Source: Dermanyssus gallinae (taxonomy: Eukaryota; Arthropoda; Arachnida; Mesostigmata; Dermanyssidae). Taken from it: a stretch of 64,000 bases of DNA. The notes beneath the pieces are model-generated. The model worked only from the letters and a program-made list of their open reading frames with translations. It did not search any database and was not told the origin of the DNA. This document shows positions 21,444-32,772 of this stretch, in pieces. The DNA is taken from NCBI GenBank assembly GCA_003439945.1, contig QVRM01002189.1, positions 1,491,001-1,555,000 on the forward strand. Direction: 5' to 3'. The position numbers and the translations under genes are program-made. The first letter of the stretch is position 1, and each line of letters begins with the position of its first letter.

Positions 21444-24400
21444 GTAAAAAGTTTCCATAATGAGTCGATGCTGAGGTAGCCGCTTGGTTGTACCTTCGAG
21501 TGGCTAGTTCAGACAAAGGGCGACTTTAAATGTTAAAGTTCACAGCTTTGATTTTACCTAATTGACAATTATAATTACTGTTAAGTTTTATACAATATTA
21601 GATAAAGTTTTGTTACGCCTCTACGTACCTAGCTTATATTTTTGTGTCACATTTACTAAACGTTGATTATGCAAGCCTACCTTTTACAAACACCTGCATT
21701 CAGAAACATTTTTATAAATATTCGAAATGAATACGTATCCATTTTTTTAAAATTCTTATTTATTTTAAAAACCCGCGCATGAGTACCTTGTATGTTACAG
21801 TGCCGCCTCATCTTTTTAACGAATACCCGCCAATACTCTTCAAAAATTGTATTTGTCTCTGTCTTAAAGTCACATGTCGGTCTGAATTGTATTAAGCTAA
21901 CTAAAAGTATTAAAAAAGCGGAAACAATTGAGACCCATAGCAACTAAGTGAACAAATACTCATGTTACGACTGAGTTGCCAATCTAAAAAAAGGGCTTGG
22001 TTTATATAATATAGTTCATATATCTTACAAAGAAATTGCGGGTCTGCAGAGAGCAGCCAGAACGCTGCTTACATCAAAATTGCCAAAGGCGTTAAATTCC
22101 AAGAACAGCATTCGTGTTTCGAAGACGAAATTCCACGAAGACGTACTAAGGACAGAGTCAAATTTATGTTCGATATAATAATGGAACTGCTAAAATAAAT
22201 TACTGTGATTTAGCCACATCAGCAGTAGGAGCCTCGTTATGGCAATAGGAATCCATTCTTGAGAGTAAAAAAAGCGAAAATTTAACACAGCCCTGAAGCG
22301 TCCGTCCCCTGTTGCCAACGCTGAATGGCAAGTATCATCGACATCGAGTCAGACCATCGTCTTAATAGACGTCCCAGCCCAGAAGAACGAGTCGGATGAA
22401 CGGCTTCGTGCGACATTCATTAGGCTGCGCAGCGAAATTGGCGCAAGGTTGTAGGATAGGGACATCGAAATTGCTTCTCCATGTTCGCGGATATGGCAGA
22501 TCAATGGAAGAAAAGATTTTATGATTCAAACCAAAAGCTGGTTAACAAGTAACAACGTAAGGAGCCAACAACGTCGAGTGCATAACACTATTTGCTACGA
22601 GTTAGTACTGCAGGTTCGGAAAGCGTAACGCGAAAAAGTAGCACCTCGATATACACACGCCGGTCTGCCGAATACGCAAAACTCTAAATGTCTGGATATC
22701 AGCCTTTAAATGGAGACGAGAGCGAACACAACTTGATATATCTTATTACTCTGGTTAAGCACAGCGTAAAATAAATATTGGTACCTATTGATTAAAATGA
22801 CCGCAAATATTACAGCAACTAGGTGCAAAATGTCGCGCATCCATGAATTGAAACCGGTGCACTAGTATTTACAATATAGAGATTTTGCATATATACAATA
22901 GAGAGATTTACCATTTATTTAGGTTATTTCTGCACCAATGTTACGGATTCTTTTTGTCTAGAGTTACATACCCGTTTTTAAAAGTAGATGAAGCCAGATT
23001 AAGCGGACAGCCAATTAAAATGAAGACCCAATTGAGAAAAATGTCAGGATTTGATCTTAAGCGGCGGGACCCAGTCAGCTTGAACAACGTCAAATCATAC
23101 TAATATAGAAAACTCGCGCCTATTAGGCAAAAACCTTAGGCCAACGAACAGGCCGGCACTGATAACAAATGTCGTTAAGCAAGTTAATTGGCAAACTTCT
23201 AGCAGATAAACAAAAATAAATTGCATTCTGTCTTAAACTAAAGCTACGGTTGTTCAGTCGTTGACTTTGTAGCTTCCATTGAGGATATGCCTCACGGCGA
23301 TTCCGAATCGATCCGAATATAGTCGAGTATAAAAAGCAACTTGCTCAAAAAATTGCTTTGTAGTTTTAGTCATAACAAAGTCGTCCCAAGAGCATTGTGT
23401 GATCTCTCTCGTGTAGATGGCTTCTGACGTTCGTGACGACCGACCTCCCCTATGCCACCAACGCGTCGTTTTATCGACATAAAGCATTTGGTGTCGTCCG
23501 TATCTCTATCTCGTTTCTCTTTACCTAATCCCCATTCGACCCTCGGTCAATCTCTGTCGACTCACACGAAGTCACAACAACACCAAGGAAGAGCGGCCGT
23601 TCTATACATTTGTATGTGAAGTACTTGACTTACCGGCATTTTGCAAGCTTAGCTAGCTGTCTAATTCGAATCCTTATAGCTAGCTGCTTGGCGCTTCGTT
23701 TCTAGCAGTGTAATCCGACGCCCAACCGAGCAGCGCTGATGAGAAAGCAGCGTCGATTTATGCTCGATAGGGTCCGCCTATCGAGCTACAATGTGTTGTA
23801 CGAGGGTGTGACGTCTCATCCGTCGTCGTAACAATGTTGACAACCTACGACGAAAACGGGTTCAAGCTAATGAAGGAATTCCTCAATCTGTCAAGCTTAG
23901 TTTGCTCCGGTGGAACGCGTGCACCGTGGCCGCACCGCACCTCAGCATCGGAGCGCCTGGCGCTCGCGCGAATATTGATCGGTCTGTCTATCTTTTGACT
24001 GGCTCTGTCCGTACACATCATAACATGCATAGCGCCGAAGAAGGCGCGGAAACTTTTTGAGGCTGTCAAGGCAAGTGCGGCTAAAAATTCACCTAATCCC
24101 AGATGTTTCGCAAGGAAACTGGAAGCCGTCGTTCGATTCCAAGCGTTTAGGAAGACAGAAGACGCATAGCGGAACGCTATCTCGGTACTTACTTAGAAGA
24201 ACTCTTATCTAGAATAAAATACAACGAACATTTGTAATGGGTTAAGCTCCTGTCGGAAAGGCTGGGTGAATGTTCACAGCTGCAACTGCGACTGGGGAAC
24301 TTGTAGACGATTTAGGCTATGAACTGTCGCATTGGGAACATGTGTGGACGTTAGAGATTCCTATGCACTCACGCATGAGTTTAACAGCATAAAACATATT

Positions 24401-25782
24401 TCCGCTTGAGCATTCCGATCGGCTTCTGTTTAGTGCTTGACAAATGCCCATACTAATCTGACCGTGGCGACATTACGCAGAACATGCCTAGTCACGTCAA
24501 TAATGATGGAATTATCAGTCAAACTTGTTAGGTAATAAACATCCAGACCTGTATATATATATATCACATAGAAGCTATGGGTAACCCAGGACGTAAGACT
24601 GCGCAGGTCTTTGGAATCCACCGATATATTGTGCCCAACTGCCGTTGTACTGATGCCTAAACAAGACTTGAAGATAATGGCGTGAACTAACTAAGCTTGT
24701 TTAATCGCACCGTGCTGCCGATAAATATGCAATACGGAAATCGCAAGGTCTGGGCTTGGCATTACGGGAGATCGCAAGGTCTGGGCTCGATTCAACTTGC
24801 TTTATTATGTGGTCCTATTTGCTCTTAATAGAACGCACTCTCCTGTCGTCAAAACGGTTGTTTCTTCTACAGATGACCTTTTCTATACAGTCTCCGAAAA
24901 TTTCGTTTAGATTATACGCGGCAAATTAACATAGCACTGTAGCGAGCTGCAGCTGCATTCAAACTGCTGCCTTTCCAAAGTGATGTTGCAGAAACTAAAA
25001 TTTTAGTGTAGAAGCCCGCAAACTGTAGTATTGGTATAAACTTTCTTTATATAAGAGTTGAAATTAAGATTAGAGACCAAATTACTTCAGCCACGGTGTA
25101 AGGCATCCCTCTTCATAGAAATACATCGAGTGAACAAGTCCTTTAGAGCAAATAACTGGGTAAATGCTAGTCCGTATTCGTATGTTATGCTTGCCTACGC
25201 AAATCTGCCGTCTCACAGTCTGTTGTGCTGAATGCGTATACCCATGTTTTAACCCTCTGCACTGCGCAGTGGGCACACTTTGACATGTCGATCAATGGCC
25301 TGGGATAATGCATGCACAATTGTTATCCGGAGACTACAAATGGCTTAAAATATTGTGCGGCGTGCATCCTTATTTCTTCGGTAGTCAAGCTCAGTGCATT
25401 TCGCTGCCATCTTGAGTGGTGCCATGATGTCGACGTTCCCCACACAATTGACGTGATTAAGAAGCTTGATCAAATAATGCTGCTCCAGCTGAGACAGTAC
25501 CCGCGCCTGTTCAACAAAAAATATTGTGGAAACGAGGCTAACGAGGACACAGGCTAGCAACATGGTTCCTGTGTTCATCGCACGGAAGCGCACCATCAGC
25601 GACCTACACCACATGGAGGATCTCTAGGCATATTCACGAGTGTTAGAGGACGCCAACAGGCTGCACTACTTACTGCAGCTTATAACTACGCATTGATCAC
25701 AAGATATACATTTATATAGGTAAATGTATATTTTATTTCTATCTTGAATAAAGCATTCCAATCATAATGCTCGGTCAAAGCA
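20559..25782. other. Long stretch without recognisable genes
   Basis: Apart from a (TA)n run at 21362-21441, small TA runs (24551) and a local tandem duplication of GATCGCAAGGTCTGGGCT near 24738-24789, nothing could be assigned. 20620-21270 begins TGTGACG and contains two AATAAA motifs, which recalls a solo LTR, but no flanking duplication was found. Short frames at 22885-23103 and 25312-25557 resemble nothing known. Confidence 0.45.
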
Positions 25783-26060
25783 ATGGAGCAATCGATCGGA
25801 ACACGGTCGGTTGTGACGAAATGCGCAGAATTGTTGAACCGATTCGTATCCGTCGACGAAGCGATGGCCTACCACTTTAAGTCAGAACGGAAGAATGCCA
25901 CCAGAGAGTGGATCGTACGGGGCAAAAAACCACCAGGGTAGAAAAGCACAGCTCGACCGGAATGGTTTTGGCAACCGTTTTCTGGGATATAGAATTCGTT
26001 CTGTTACTCTATTATCTTTGCAGGAACAGCAAGCACTTATTATACTTAAACGTAATACCA
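25783..26060 (+). pseudogene. Mariner transposase fragment (second mariner family)
   Basis: ELLNRFVSVDEAMAYHF carries the first catalytic Asp block (usually VTxDETWVHHY). The frame continues to EWIVRGKKPPG, a stop, and then in another frame VLATVFWDIEFVLLLYYL, matching the VMATVFWDxxGVLLIDYL block of mariners. The parts with the second and third Asp are absent. The ATVFWD block differs from the YRWWD-type block of the mariner at 31.9 kb, so it is a separate family. Confidence 0.7.
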
Positions 26061-27019
26061 AAGTAGTGTGAAGTAAAAGGACAAACTCAATACCAAATGG
26101 ATGTCACCAACTCGCGTAGGAGATTACCGTCCTTGAAAACTGTATTGTTAGAAAAATTCATGATAGAAAAGATTAAAAAGGTTACGCTATAAGCATTTGT
26201 CACATGCGCTACGAGAACATATTATTGACTCTCTCTCTCTCTCTCTGTTCTTACAGTTTAGACAAGAATTATCTCGCGTTAGTGCTTCTGCGGTTACTTG
26301 GGCAAATATAATAATAGCGCGACGAGTTATTTGTTGTCTCTTTCGCTTGTACATTTTAAATCGGCAATTTCATGCAGTTCTGTAATGTTTGGCATGACTA
26401 GGGTGTTACTGGCAACATTACAACGTCTTAATGGTCCGAGTAAAAATTTGGATTACACCTTCTCAATTGTCTTGACATGTTTTTTTTATATGGCTGCCGT
26501 ACTTCGCAACAATATGTGCATTTTAGTACGACTAAAGTACGATATACATGGGTATACAATAAATGGGTCGGGTCAATTTACGATAAATCTGAACATTGCG
26601 TTGCACATGAATGTAGCAGACTTTATAATGCTAATTATATTAAACACACAATCTAATCACGGAGTCATGTTTACGCCAAGTGAGCTTACGTTGGGTAGTA
26701 CTTCACTGCCAAATGTGTATTCATATGGTTTTTAAGACAAATTGCGGCACACATTTATACGCATTTATTATATAATTATATGCTTATTTTACAGCATTGT
26801 GAGCGTTATTGAGGACTTGAATGAAATAATTTCATAGTTTATTGAGGGCTTGCAAATATACAGGAAGTACACCAAGTAACATCTGATGAACATTCAGCAA
26901 TAGATAAACAAGAATATGTCAGCTACGGAAGAATGGGTAAGATGCAGACTGATATGCTTCTGGTAATGGTAAATTGTTACTTTAAGCATCAAAGAAAGTG
27001 AGCATCAAAGAATCTCCTG
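26061..27019. other. AT-rich stretch upstream of the gypsy pol remnant
   Basis: Holds a CT run near 26230 and a 145-codon + strand frame (26298-26735) that is hydrophobic and AT-rich and has no recognisable domain. It could be decayed gag or chance. Confidence 0.35.
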
Positions 27020-27178
27020 ATCTAAAGCCAGACCGACAGAAGCCATATGCGCTGTCGTCTATTGAAAGGGCTAGCTCAAGGTAATTGCTGACCAGATTCA
27101 AAGAGCTAGTTTGGATTGATTCAAAAGAAACGTGCTCTAAGCATTGCAGCCGGGGTTTATATGACCAAGTTAAAGAGG

Positions 27179-27189
27179 GGGGGGGGGGG
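27179..27189. repeat. Homopolymer G run
   Basis: Eleven or twelve consecutive G within the gypsy RT remnant, one of the visible frame breaks. Confidence 0.8.
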
Positions 27190-27508
27190 AGGACGACCCG
27201 CCATCGGCTGCCAAAAATTCAACAAGTAAACAAAGCTAGAAATACTGTTTCTGCCATGACTTGAGGATATTATCCAGCGATACGCCAACACCCTCTACTT
27301 TGCAACACTGACTTAATTTACATGTTCCGGCAGCTGCATTTGGAAAACAAACCTCAAAAAGAAGCCGCCTTTACAACGCCTGACATTCCACTCGTAATAC
27401 ATGTGCGGACCCGTAGATGTACTATCAGAGTTCTACAAAATTACTTCACAGACGCTGTTTAACGGCGCAGAATGTGATGTAGCCGCGTGGTATATATACG
27501 CGCGGCCG

Positions 27509-27563
27509 CGCCAAATGTGTCTTCCTACTACAATATTGTTATAGTAGGAAGAAACATTTGGCG
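27509..27563. repeat. 22-bp palindrome (hairpin) inside the gypsy remnant
   Basis: The arm 27509-27530 (CGCCAAATGTG...) pairs with 27542-27563 (...ACATTTGGCG) with one mismatch in 22, around an 11-base loop. It lies between the ECDVAAWYIY and EETFGE blocks, where the Y-x-DD box and following residues are expected. Confidence 0.8.
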
Positions 27564-27845
27564 AAATTATGATCAAACTCGAGCAAGCTCTGATGTCTTT
27601 GGAATAGGATGGTCTCCTTAAACTATCGAAATGTGAATTTCCTAAACCAAGCGTTTTTTGTCTTAAATTTCTGGTAGGCGCTTATCGGATTCTCCCTGGC
27701 ATAGAAATAATGCAATCCATTGAAGATTTTCCGGCTCCAAATAACGCAACTTACGTTAGGCAGTTTATCAGACAAGTTAGTTTTTCCGCAAGTTGTTCCC
27801 AGGACACCTAGAAATTGCGTCTCCACTTTACGCTTTAACAAAAGC

Positions 27846-27857
27846 AAACTACTAGGT
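27846..27857. repeat. 12-bp target-site duplication, left copy
   Basis: AAACTACTAGGT, repeated exactly at 32761-32772. The bases outside differ, so the match is exactly 12. Bounds the LINE C insertion in the gypsy pol. Confidence 0.8.
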
Positions 27858-27961
27858 ATAAGTCCTGACCTGGCAGCCACACTTACGACGATTGCCGAAG
27901 CACTAAAGCCGTTATTAGATTTGCTGCCGGTAGTCGATAAGCTAAAGAACTTTTCTCTATA

Positions 27962-30668
27962 ATGGAAGACTACAGCTCTACCATCAACTTAGCGATGCCG
28001 CAAAACGTTTCGGATGATTCTGGAGAGGACCCTAACAGGGTCGCTTGCCCTGTGTGCAACAACAGATACACAAGAAGAGGACTTTCTAGACACATGTCCG
28101 CCAGACACCCCGGCGTCAGAGGCATAGAAGTAACGCCAACCACGGGCGTATCAGCCACCTCGGAGGAACTTATCGGACACATTCAGAATGCCATGCGACA
28201 TGCAAGGCTAGTCCGCGTGTTGCCTAAGGCTGTCAGAGCATCCGTTGCAGACAAACTGACAAAAGTTTTATTAAAGATCGCGTCGAAAAACGACATGGAG
28301 GCCTGGCACTCATTGTTTTCTTTCGCACCGGTAGTGCTGCACCTTCCACGAATTCGGAACGACTCACGTTCTCATACATACGTACAGTTATTATAAAAAA
28401 GAACCTTCGTGACTTTGTGCAGGGTTTAAGGATTGAGAACGTCGAACATTATGAAACTAGGACAAATACCAGAAGGGACCCTGAGGACGAGATATGTAGA
28501 CGCGCCATAGTCAAGCTCTCCGAAGGAGATGTCTCTGGCGCCGCCAGGCTTATTGGCTCCACGGACACATTTATATCTCAGTCCGGAAGCCTTGAGTCTC
28601 TTCGAGAAAACATCCACAGGCCCCCTCGGACCTTTGCTTGCCATCTCGTCCTCCGATTATACTGCCATCTACTTCCTCCAGCGACGAAGTGCGTTTGGCT
28701 GTGAGATCCTTCCCCAGGAGCTCTGCAGCTGGTCTTGACTTCCTTAGGCCTCGACTTCTTCAGGACCTATTGTCCGCGGTCTTAGGGTCCGTCGCTGACA
28801 GACTAGCAGATGCACTGGCAAAGGTTGTAGACATTCTCCGGTGGGGGTCTCCCCCTGTAGCCCTTCAACCGATAGCATGCTCGTCTACACTCCGAAGGTT
28901 GGCTTCAAAAATTGATTGCGCTGCCAACAAAGCTGAAATATTATCAACAATTGGTTCTCTTCAGCTGGGCTTTGCAATTACTGGCGGTACGGAGATCGGA
29001 ATACACACCTCCCGCGCCTTTATAAACTCCCGCAGTGGCCCAACCGTTCTCTCTAAATTAGATTTTAGGAATGCCTTTAACAGCGTCAGAAGAGACCACT
29101 TGCTAAACGTGGTGAAATGCTACGCTCCACAAATGTTTCACCAGGTACATGCGGCGTACGCCCAACCGTCGCATTTGGTCTTGCCGCACGCCACTATATC
29201 TTCGCAGTCTGGCCTTCAACAAGGAGACCCTTTAGGTCCGCCTTTGTTCTGTTTGTGCGTAAAAGACTTAATAGACTCCCTACAGTGTCCTCTAAATGCC
29301 TGGTACCTGGACGACGGTGTGCTTGGAGGTGACCTAGCTACAGTAATCGGTGATATTCGCAGAGTCCGGGACTTCGAGAGGGTGAGTGGTCTATCCCTAA
29401 ATCCCGCGAAATGCGTCTACGTCACGGGGCCCGAGGATATGATCTTGCCGGATATATCGGAGCTATGCCATCTCCTTCCCGGTTGCAAGTTCGTCCAAAC
29501 AAGCGACATTGAGCTCCTCGGGGTTCCCCTCTGCCAAGAGGGATTACCTGGGGCTTTAGACGCGTGGAGAGAGAAGCTTGAAGTTGCCGCCAGCCGTCTT
29601 CCATCGCTGGGATCTCATCGCGGATTATTCCTACTAAGATCATGCTTTTCGGCGGCTCGGATAACGCACCTGCTTAGAGGGGCCAATTGTTTCGACTTAA
29701 CCGAGAACCTTTGAGAATTCAACGAGTGGACCTTGAAAACACTGGAGGTGCTCCTGAACATACGCCTTTCACCCAATGCAGGCTTGCAGGCTCTGCTTCC
29801 CATATCCTTAGGTGGACTGGGAATGCCTGATGCTGTAGCGTTGGCTGGGCCTGCCATCGTCTCATCTATGTCCCGGGCATCGGGAAAAGCCAAACGGTTA
29901 CTGGACGACACAGGCAAAAGAGTCTACGATCACACTTTGGCAGCCTTAGTCGAGAGATTGGCGTCTCTGTGCGGTGTCAGACCCACGACACCCTTTCCCA
30001 GAGAAGCCGGTCGACCCCACTGCAGTAGAAGACATTTGTGCATCTACTTGAGCAAGCCCCCACTACGACTGACAAGGCCAGGCTACAAGCGGTCTCTGCA
30101 AAAAGTGCCGGGGCCTGGTTACAGGCTCTCCCCAGTGTTCACTTAGGCACTCTACTAGATGACGACACTGTTCGGATTAGTGCGGGGACAGCTCTCGTTT
30201 TCCCACACCAATGTAGATGCGGCGATCAAGTGGGGCCACAGGCACACCATGGTCTCTCTTGTGCTTTAAGCTCAGGTCGTCGAGCCCGGCACGCAGCTCT
30301 TAATGGGACATTTAGCCGAGCCTTGAGGTCTGCTGGTTTTCCTTGCATTCTCGAGCCTTCTGGCCTCTGCAGGGATGATGGAAAACGACCGGACGGACTG
30401 ACACTAACGTTCTTTGAGATGGGTCACATGCTGGTATGGGATGCAACCGTTACTGACTCATTAGCCCCTTCAATGGTCAGTGCGGGAGCGGAACATGCTG
30501 GTCACGCATCAATGTTGGCGGAGGCGAATAAGTGCAGAAAGTATGCCAGTATTACCTACCCCCACGATTTTCGCCCGCTGGCATTCGAGGCACATTCAGC
30601 GGGGTAATGCCGCCTCTGTGCGCGGAACTCTGCTAGACTGGACACGCCCGAACCTGGAGGATATGTGA
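27962..30668 (+). pseudogene. LINE C ORF2: zinc finger, reverse transcriptase, CCHC and restriction-like endonuclease
   Basis: Start at 27962 overlaps the ORF1 stop as TAATG. A C2H2 finger (C29, C32, H44, H49) near the N-terminus probably binds DNA. In the frame from 28638, RT motifs SKLDFRNAFNSVRRD, GLQQGDPLGPPLF and AWYLDDGVLGG (catalytic DD intact, YLDD rather than F/YADD). Then a CCHC knuckle CRCGDQV...HHGLSC (about 30210) and a PD-(D/E)xK-type endonuclease: GKRPDGLT, MLVWDATVTD, AEANKCRKY. Breaks: a shift near 28400, another before 28638, a stop at 29712, a shift near 30040, and a deletion of about 125 bases after PLAFE, with the end IQRGNAASVRGTL in another frame. Copies itself by RT at an endonuclease nick; this copy is dead. 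Confidence 0.85.
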
Positions 30669-30727
30669 CATTTTCACTTTAAAATAACCGGTGTACACGT
30701 TCATAGAGAGACAATTGTTACCTCTAG

Positions 30728-31855
30728 TTTTTTTTTGTGGAGGAGGTATTAAATGCAGTTACGCACTATCGCTACGAGTGTCTCTAGCAGAGTGGGACTC
30801 GACCCCAACGGTTGGATGTTACTCCGTTGAGACCCATACCCACTAAACGCACCTCCCCCCTTAAGCTTCACTCTCTGATAGCCCAGATCTTCATAAAAAA
30901 ACAGTACTATGGACTATCAGGAGAAGTGGCGAGCGCCCTTTCAAATCAATTGGCTGGGGTCGCCCAGAGGATCCAGCACTTGTCTAGCACCTGCAAGCCC
31001 GTTTTCTTCGAGCTGCACTTCTCTATGGATGCTCTTAGGTTGAAGCCGCAGTTGTGCCTGTCTTTCTTTGCACTTTTCATGTTTCTCCTGGAGGACTTCT
31101 TTTGCCATCGCTGCTCCCAGTTTCCAGGCCTGCTCACTGGAGACTATGTATTCTGTAAACTTTATTAAGCTGGACCGAGGTGGGTCGCTGACCTCGTGGT
31201 GTGGGTCTCCCTCCCTGCCCCATTTCACTCGGACAAGTCTGCTTGCCCTTAACCGCGCAGCCTCCCAGGCCGAGCACTGTAGCAGTGTGTGACCTGGAGT
31301 GTCCTCATGTGCCTCTTCGCAGAATACGCATATCGGCGACAAAGCCTTTCCAATTCGGGACAAATACGAGTTGAAGTTTCCGTGTCCTGTGAGGATTTGG
31401 GTGAGGTGATAGGTGAGGTCTCTCCCAGGCATCTCTATCCATGCCTTGATATCTGGCAGCAGTACGCGCAGGGATCCTCCAGGACCCCCGGGAGGGATGG
31501 CGTCCCACTCCTCCTGCCATGTCTTAATTGTGTCGTTTCTCTCACTGTCTTTTTCCGTTTGGGCAGGGGCACCTAATTCCCATAGTCGCTTCCTTTCAAG
31601 TGTCTTAAGATCCCAGGGGATGGACCCTGCCAGCACCAGAGCAGCATTCGTGCTGACTGTGCGGTACCCCTGGATTACCCTCAGGGCTGCCACCCTCTGG
31701 GTCCTTCGTAGAATCTGCTTCGCTTTCTTCGTCTTGAGAGTTGCTCTCACCCAAGCTGGCGCTCCAAATAATGCAGTTGATTCTGCGACCGTCATTAGCA
31801 GTGCCCTTGTGCAGGCCCGGGGGCCATGGATGTTCGGCAGAATCTTAGCTATAGC
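30728..31855 (-). mobile_element. LINE A: R1-clade element, 5' truncated, poly(A) at left
   Basis: Minus strand. The 5' edge is inside ORF2 at about 31855, against mariner sequence. The ORF ends at 30941, followed by a 3' UTR with GAGTCCCAC and TAGTGGGTATGGGTC and a poly(A) (T run 30728-30736). The same 3' UTR recurs as an isolated insertion at 34389-34594. Integration is in the opposite orientation to LINE C. Confidence 0.8.
30941..31855 (-). CDS. LINE A ORF2, C-terminal part (post-RT domain and zinc knuckle)
   Basis: About 300 uninterrupted codons. ILPNIHGPRACTRALL, then LFGAPAWVRA, then RTQRVAALRVIQGYRTVST (thumb block of R1-clade RT), then LTYHLTQILTGHGNFNSYL. The C-terminal knuckle CVFCEEAHEDTPGHTLLQC (C-x2-C-x9-H-x4-C) follows, and then a basic coiled tail. 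The RT palm and endonuclease are truncated away. The lack of any stop over 300 codons makes this the youngest-looking LINE of the nest. The apparent N-terminus before ILPNIHG is read-through into mariner sequence and not part of the LINE protein. Confidence 0.8.
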   Translation of the reverse strand, partial: AIAKILPNIHGPRACTRALLMTVAESTALFGAPAWVRATLKTKKAKQILRRTQRVAALRVIQGYRTVSTNAALVLAGSIPWDLKTLERKRLWELGAPAQTEKDSERNDTIKTWQEEWDAIPPGGPGGSLRVLLPDIKAWIEMPGRDLTYHLTQILTGHGNFNSYLSRIGKALSPICVFCEEAHEDTPGHTLLQCSAWEAARLRASRLVRVKWGREGDPHHEVSDPPRSSLIKFTEYIVSSEQAWKLGAAMAKEVLQEKHEKCKERQAQLRLQPKSIHREVQLEENGLAGARQVLDPLGDPSQLI

Positions 31856-32706
31856 TTGACCATAAAAGAAATTGAAGATGTAACGGGAGTCTCCCACGGA
31901 ACCGTTTGGAATCGCCTCCATGATGCAGGTTTCTCGTGCAAGCGGAATATCTGGCTACCACACGACCTCAATGATAGGCAGCTTGAAGGGCGAGTCGATA
32001 CCTGTCACGCACTCCTCCGGAAGAACTCGAATGAGCCATTTCTGAGGAGATTGATAACCGGCGATGAAAAATGGATACTCTACAGAAACGTAACACAGAA
32101 AAGAAGTCTCCCCAGAGGTTCTCAGGCCGCAGCTATCCCTAAATCCGAAATTCATCAGAAGAAGGTTATGCTGTACCGCTGGTGGGACTGTAAGGGCGTC
32201 GTGTATTTTGAGCTGCTTCCAATGGGTCAGACGATCAACTCCGTCGTCTACTGCAGACAACTCGAAGATTTGAAGGCTGCAGTAGCAACGAAGCGCCCGG
32301 AATTGTCAAACTGGTGGGGCGTCACTTTTCAACATGATAAGGCGACACCACACAAAAGTTTGGCCACCCGGCAAAAATTGGCGGAGTTTGACTGGGATGT
32401 GCTGCCGCACCCAGCTTATAGTCCCGACCTCGCAATATCTGATTATCACTTGTTCAGGTCTCTCCAGAACTCCCTTGATGGCACAACATTTGAATCTTTG
32501 GAGGCTATAAAAAATCACCTCACTCAGTATCTCGACGAGAAGGACAAGACGTTCTGGGAGAAAGGAATCATGGATCTACCGAGGCGATGGGCGAAGGTTA
32601 TCGAACAAAACGGTCAATATATCATTGAATAAACTTACTGTTGTCTGCATAAATAAGGCTCTTTAAAATCGGGTAAAAAAGTCGACGAACTTTTTGACTC
32701 ACCTAA
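31856..32706 (+). pseudogene. Mariner transposase, intact DDD triad, N-terminus lost
   Basis: One open frame to the stop at 32632. Counting from the Met at 31826, the catalytic residues are D80 (ITGDEKWILY), D171 (TFQHDKATPH) and D206 (SPDLAISDYHLF). There are exactly 34 residues between the last two, i.e. the DD34D of mariners. HTH-2 (VSHGTVWNRLHDAGF) and the linker WLPHDL are present and the end is KGIMDLPRRWAKVIEQNGQY. Full mariner transposases are about 345 residues, so roughly the first 80 with the first HTH are missing. The 3' inverted repeat ends ...GACTCACCTAA at 32706, followed by TA. The left end is replaced by LINE A, so no 5' TIR remains and the copy is immobile. Confidence 0.85.
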
Positions 32707-32760
32707 TATATATATGTGTATATAGCAGTCTTACATAATCTATTAACTTAAAAAAAAATA

Positions 32761-32772
32761 AAACTACTAGGT
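32761..32772. repeat. 12-bp target-site duplication, right copy
   Basis: AAACTACTAGGT, identical to 27846-27857. The base following differs (T against A on the left). Confidence 0.8.

Larger units (their letters stand above)
27020..27857 (+). pseudogene. Ty3/gypsy pol remnant, reverse transcriptase part
   Basis: Read across several frames, the landmarks of a Ty3/gypsy RT appear in order. PDRQKPYALSSIE (about 27026), LQPGFI followed by PS (about 27150), RYANTLYFATL, ENKPQKEAAFTTPD (about 27340), then EETFGEIMIKLEQAL, LKLSKCEF (about 27618), IEDFPAPNNATYVRQFI (about 27720) and PGHLEIASPLYALTKAN (to 27850). Many stops and shifts and a palindrome occupy the place of the catalytic Y-x-DD box. The frame stops at 27857 and the downstream RNase H and integrase parts are at 32761-34040. 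LTR retrotransposon, inactive. Confidence 0.75.
27858..32760 (+). mobile_element. LINE C: RLE-type two-ORF non-LTR element inserted in gypsy, itself invaded
   Basis: Starts within the ORF1 tail at ISPDLAATLTTIAEAL and carries ORF2 at 27962-30668. It has a 3' UTR interrupted at about 30728 by LINE A and a mariner remnant (to 32708), and ends with an A-rich tail (32750-32760) directly against the second copy of the 12-bp duplication. The 5' truncation, A-rich 3' end and exact duplication are the signature of target-primed reverse transcription. Without the nested part the element is about 2.9 kb. Confidence 0.75.

Noticed and set aside
26298..26735. 145-codon hydrophobic frame before the gypsy pol remnant
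   Set aside because: No gag, protease or membrane-protein family recognisable; AT-rich composition explains the hydrophobic residues.
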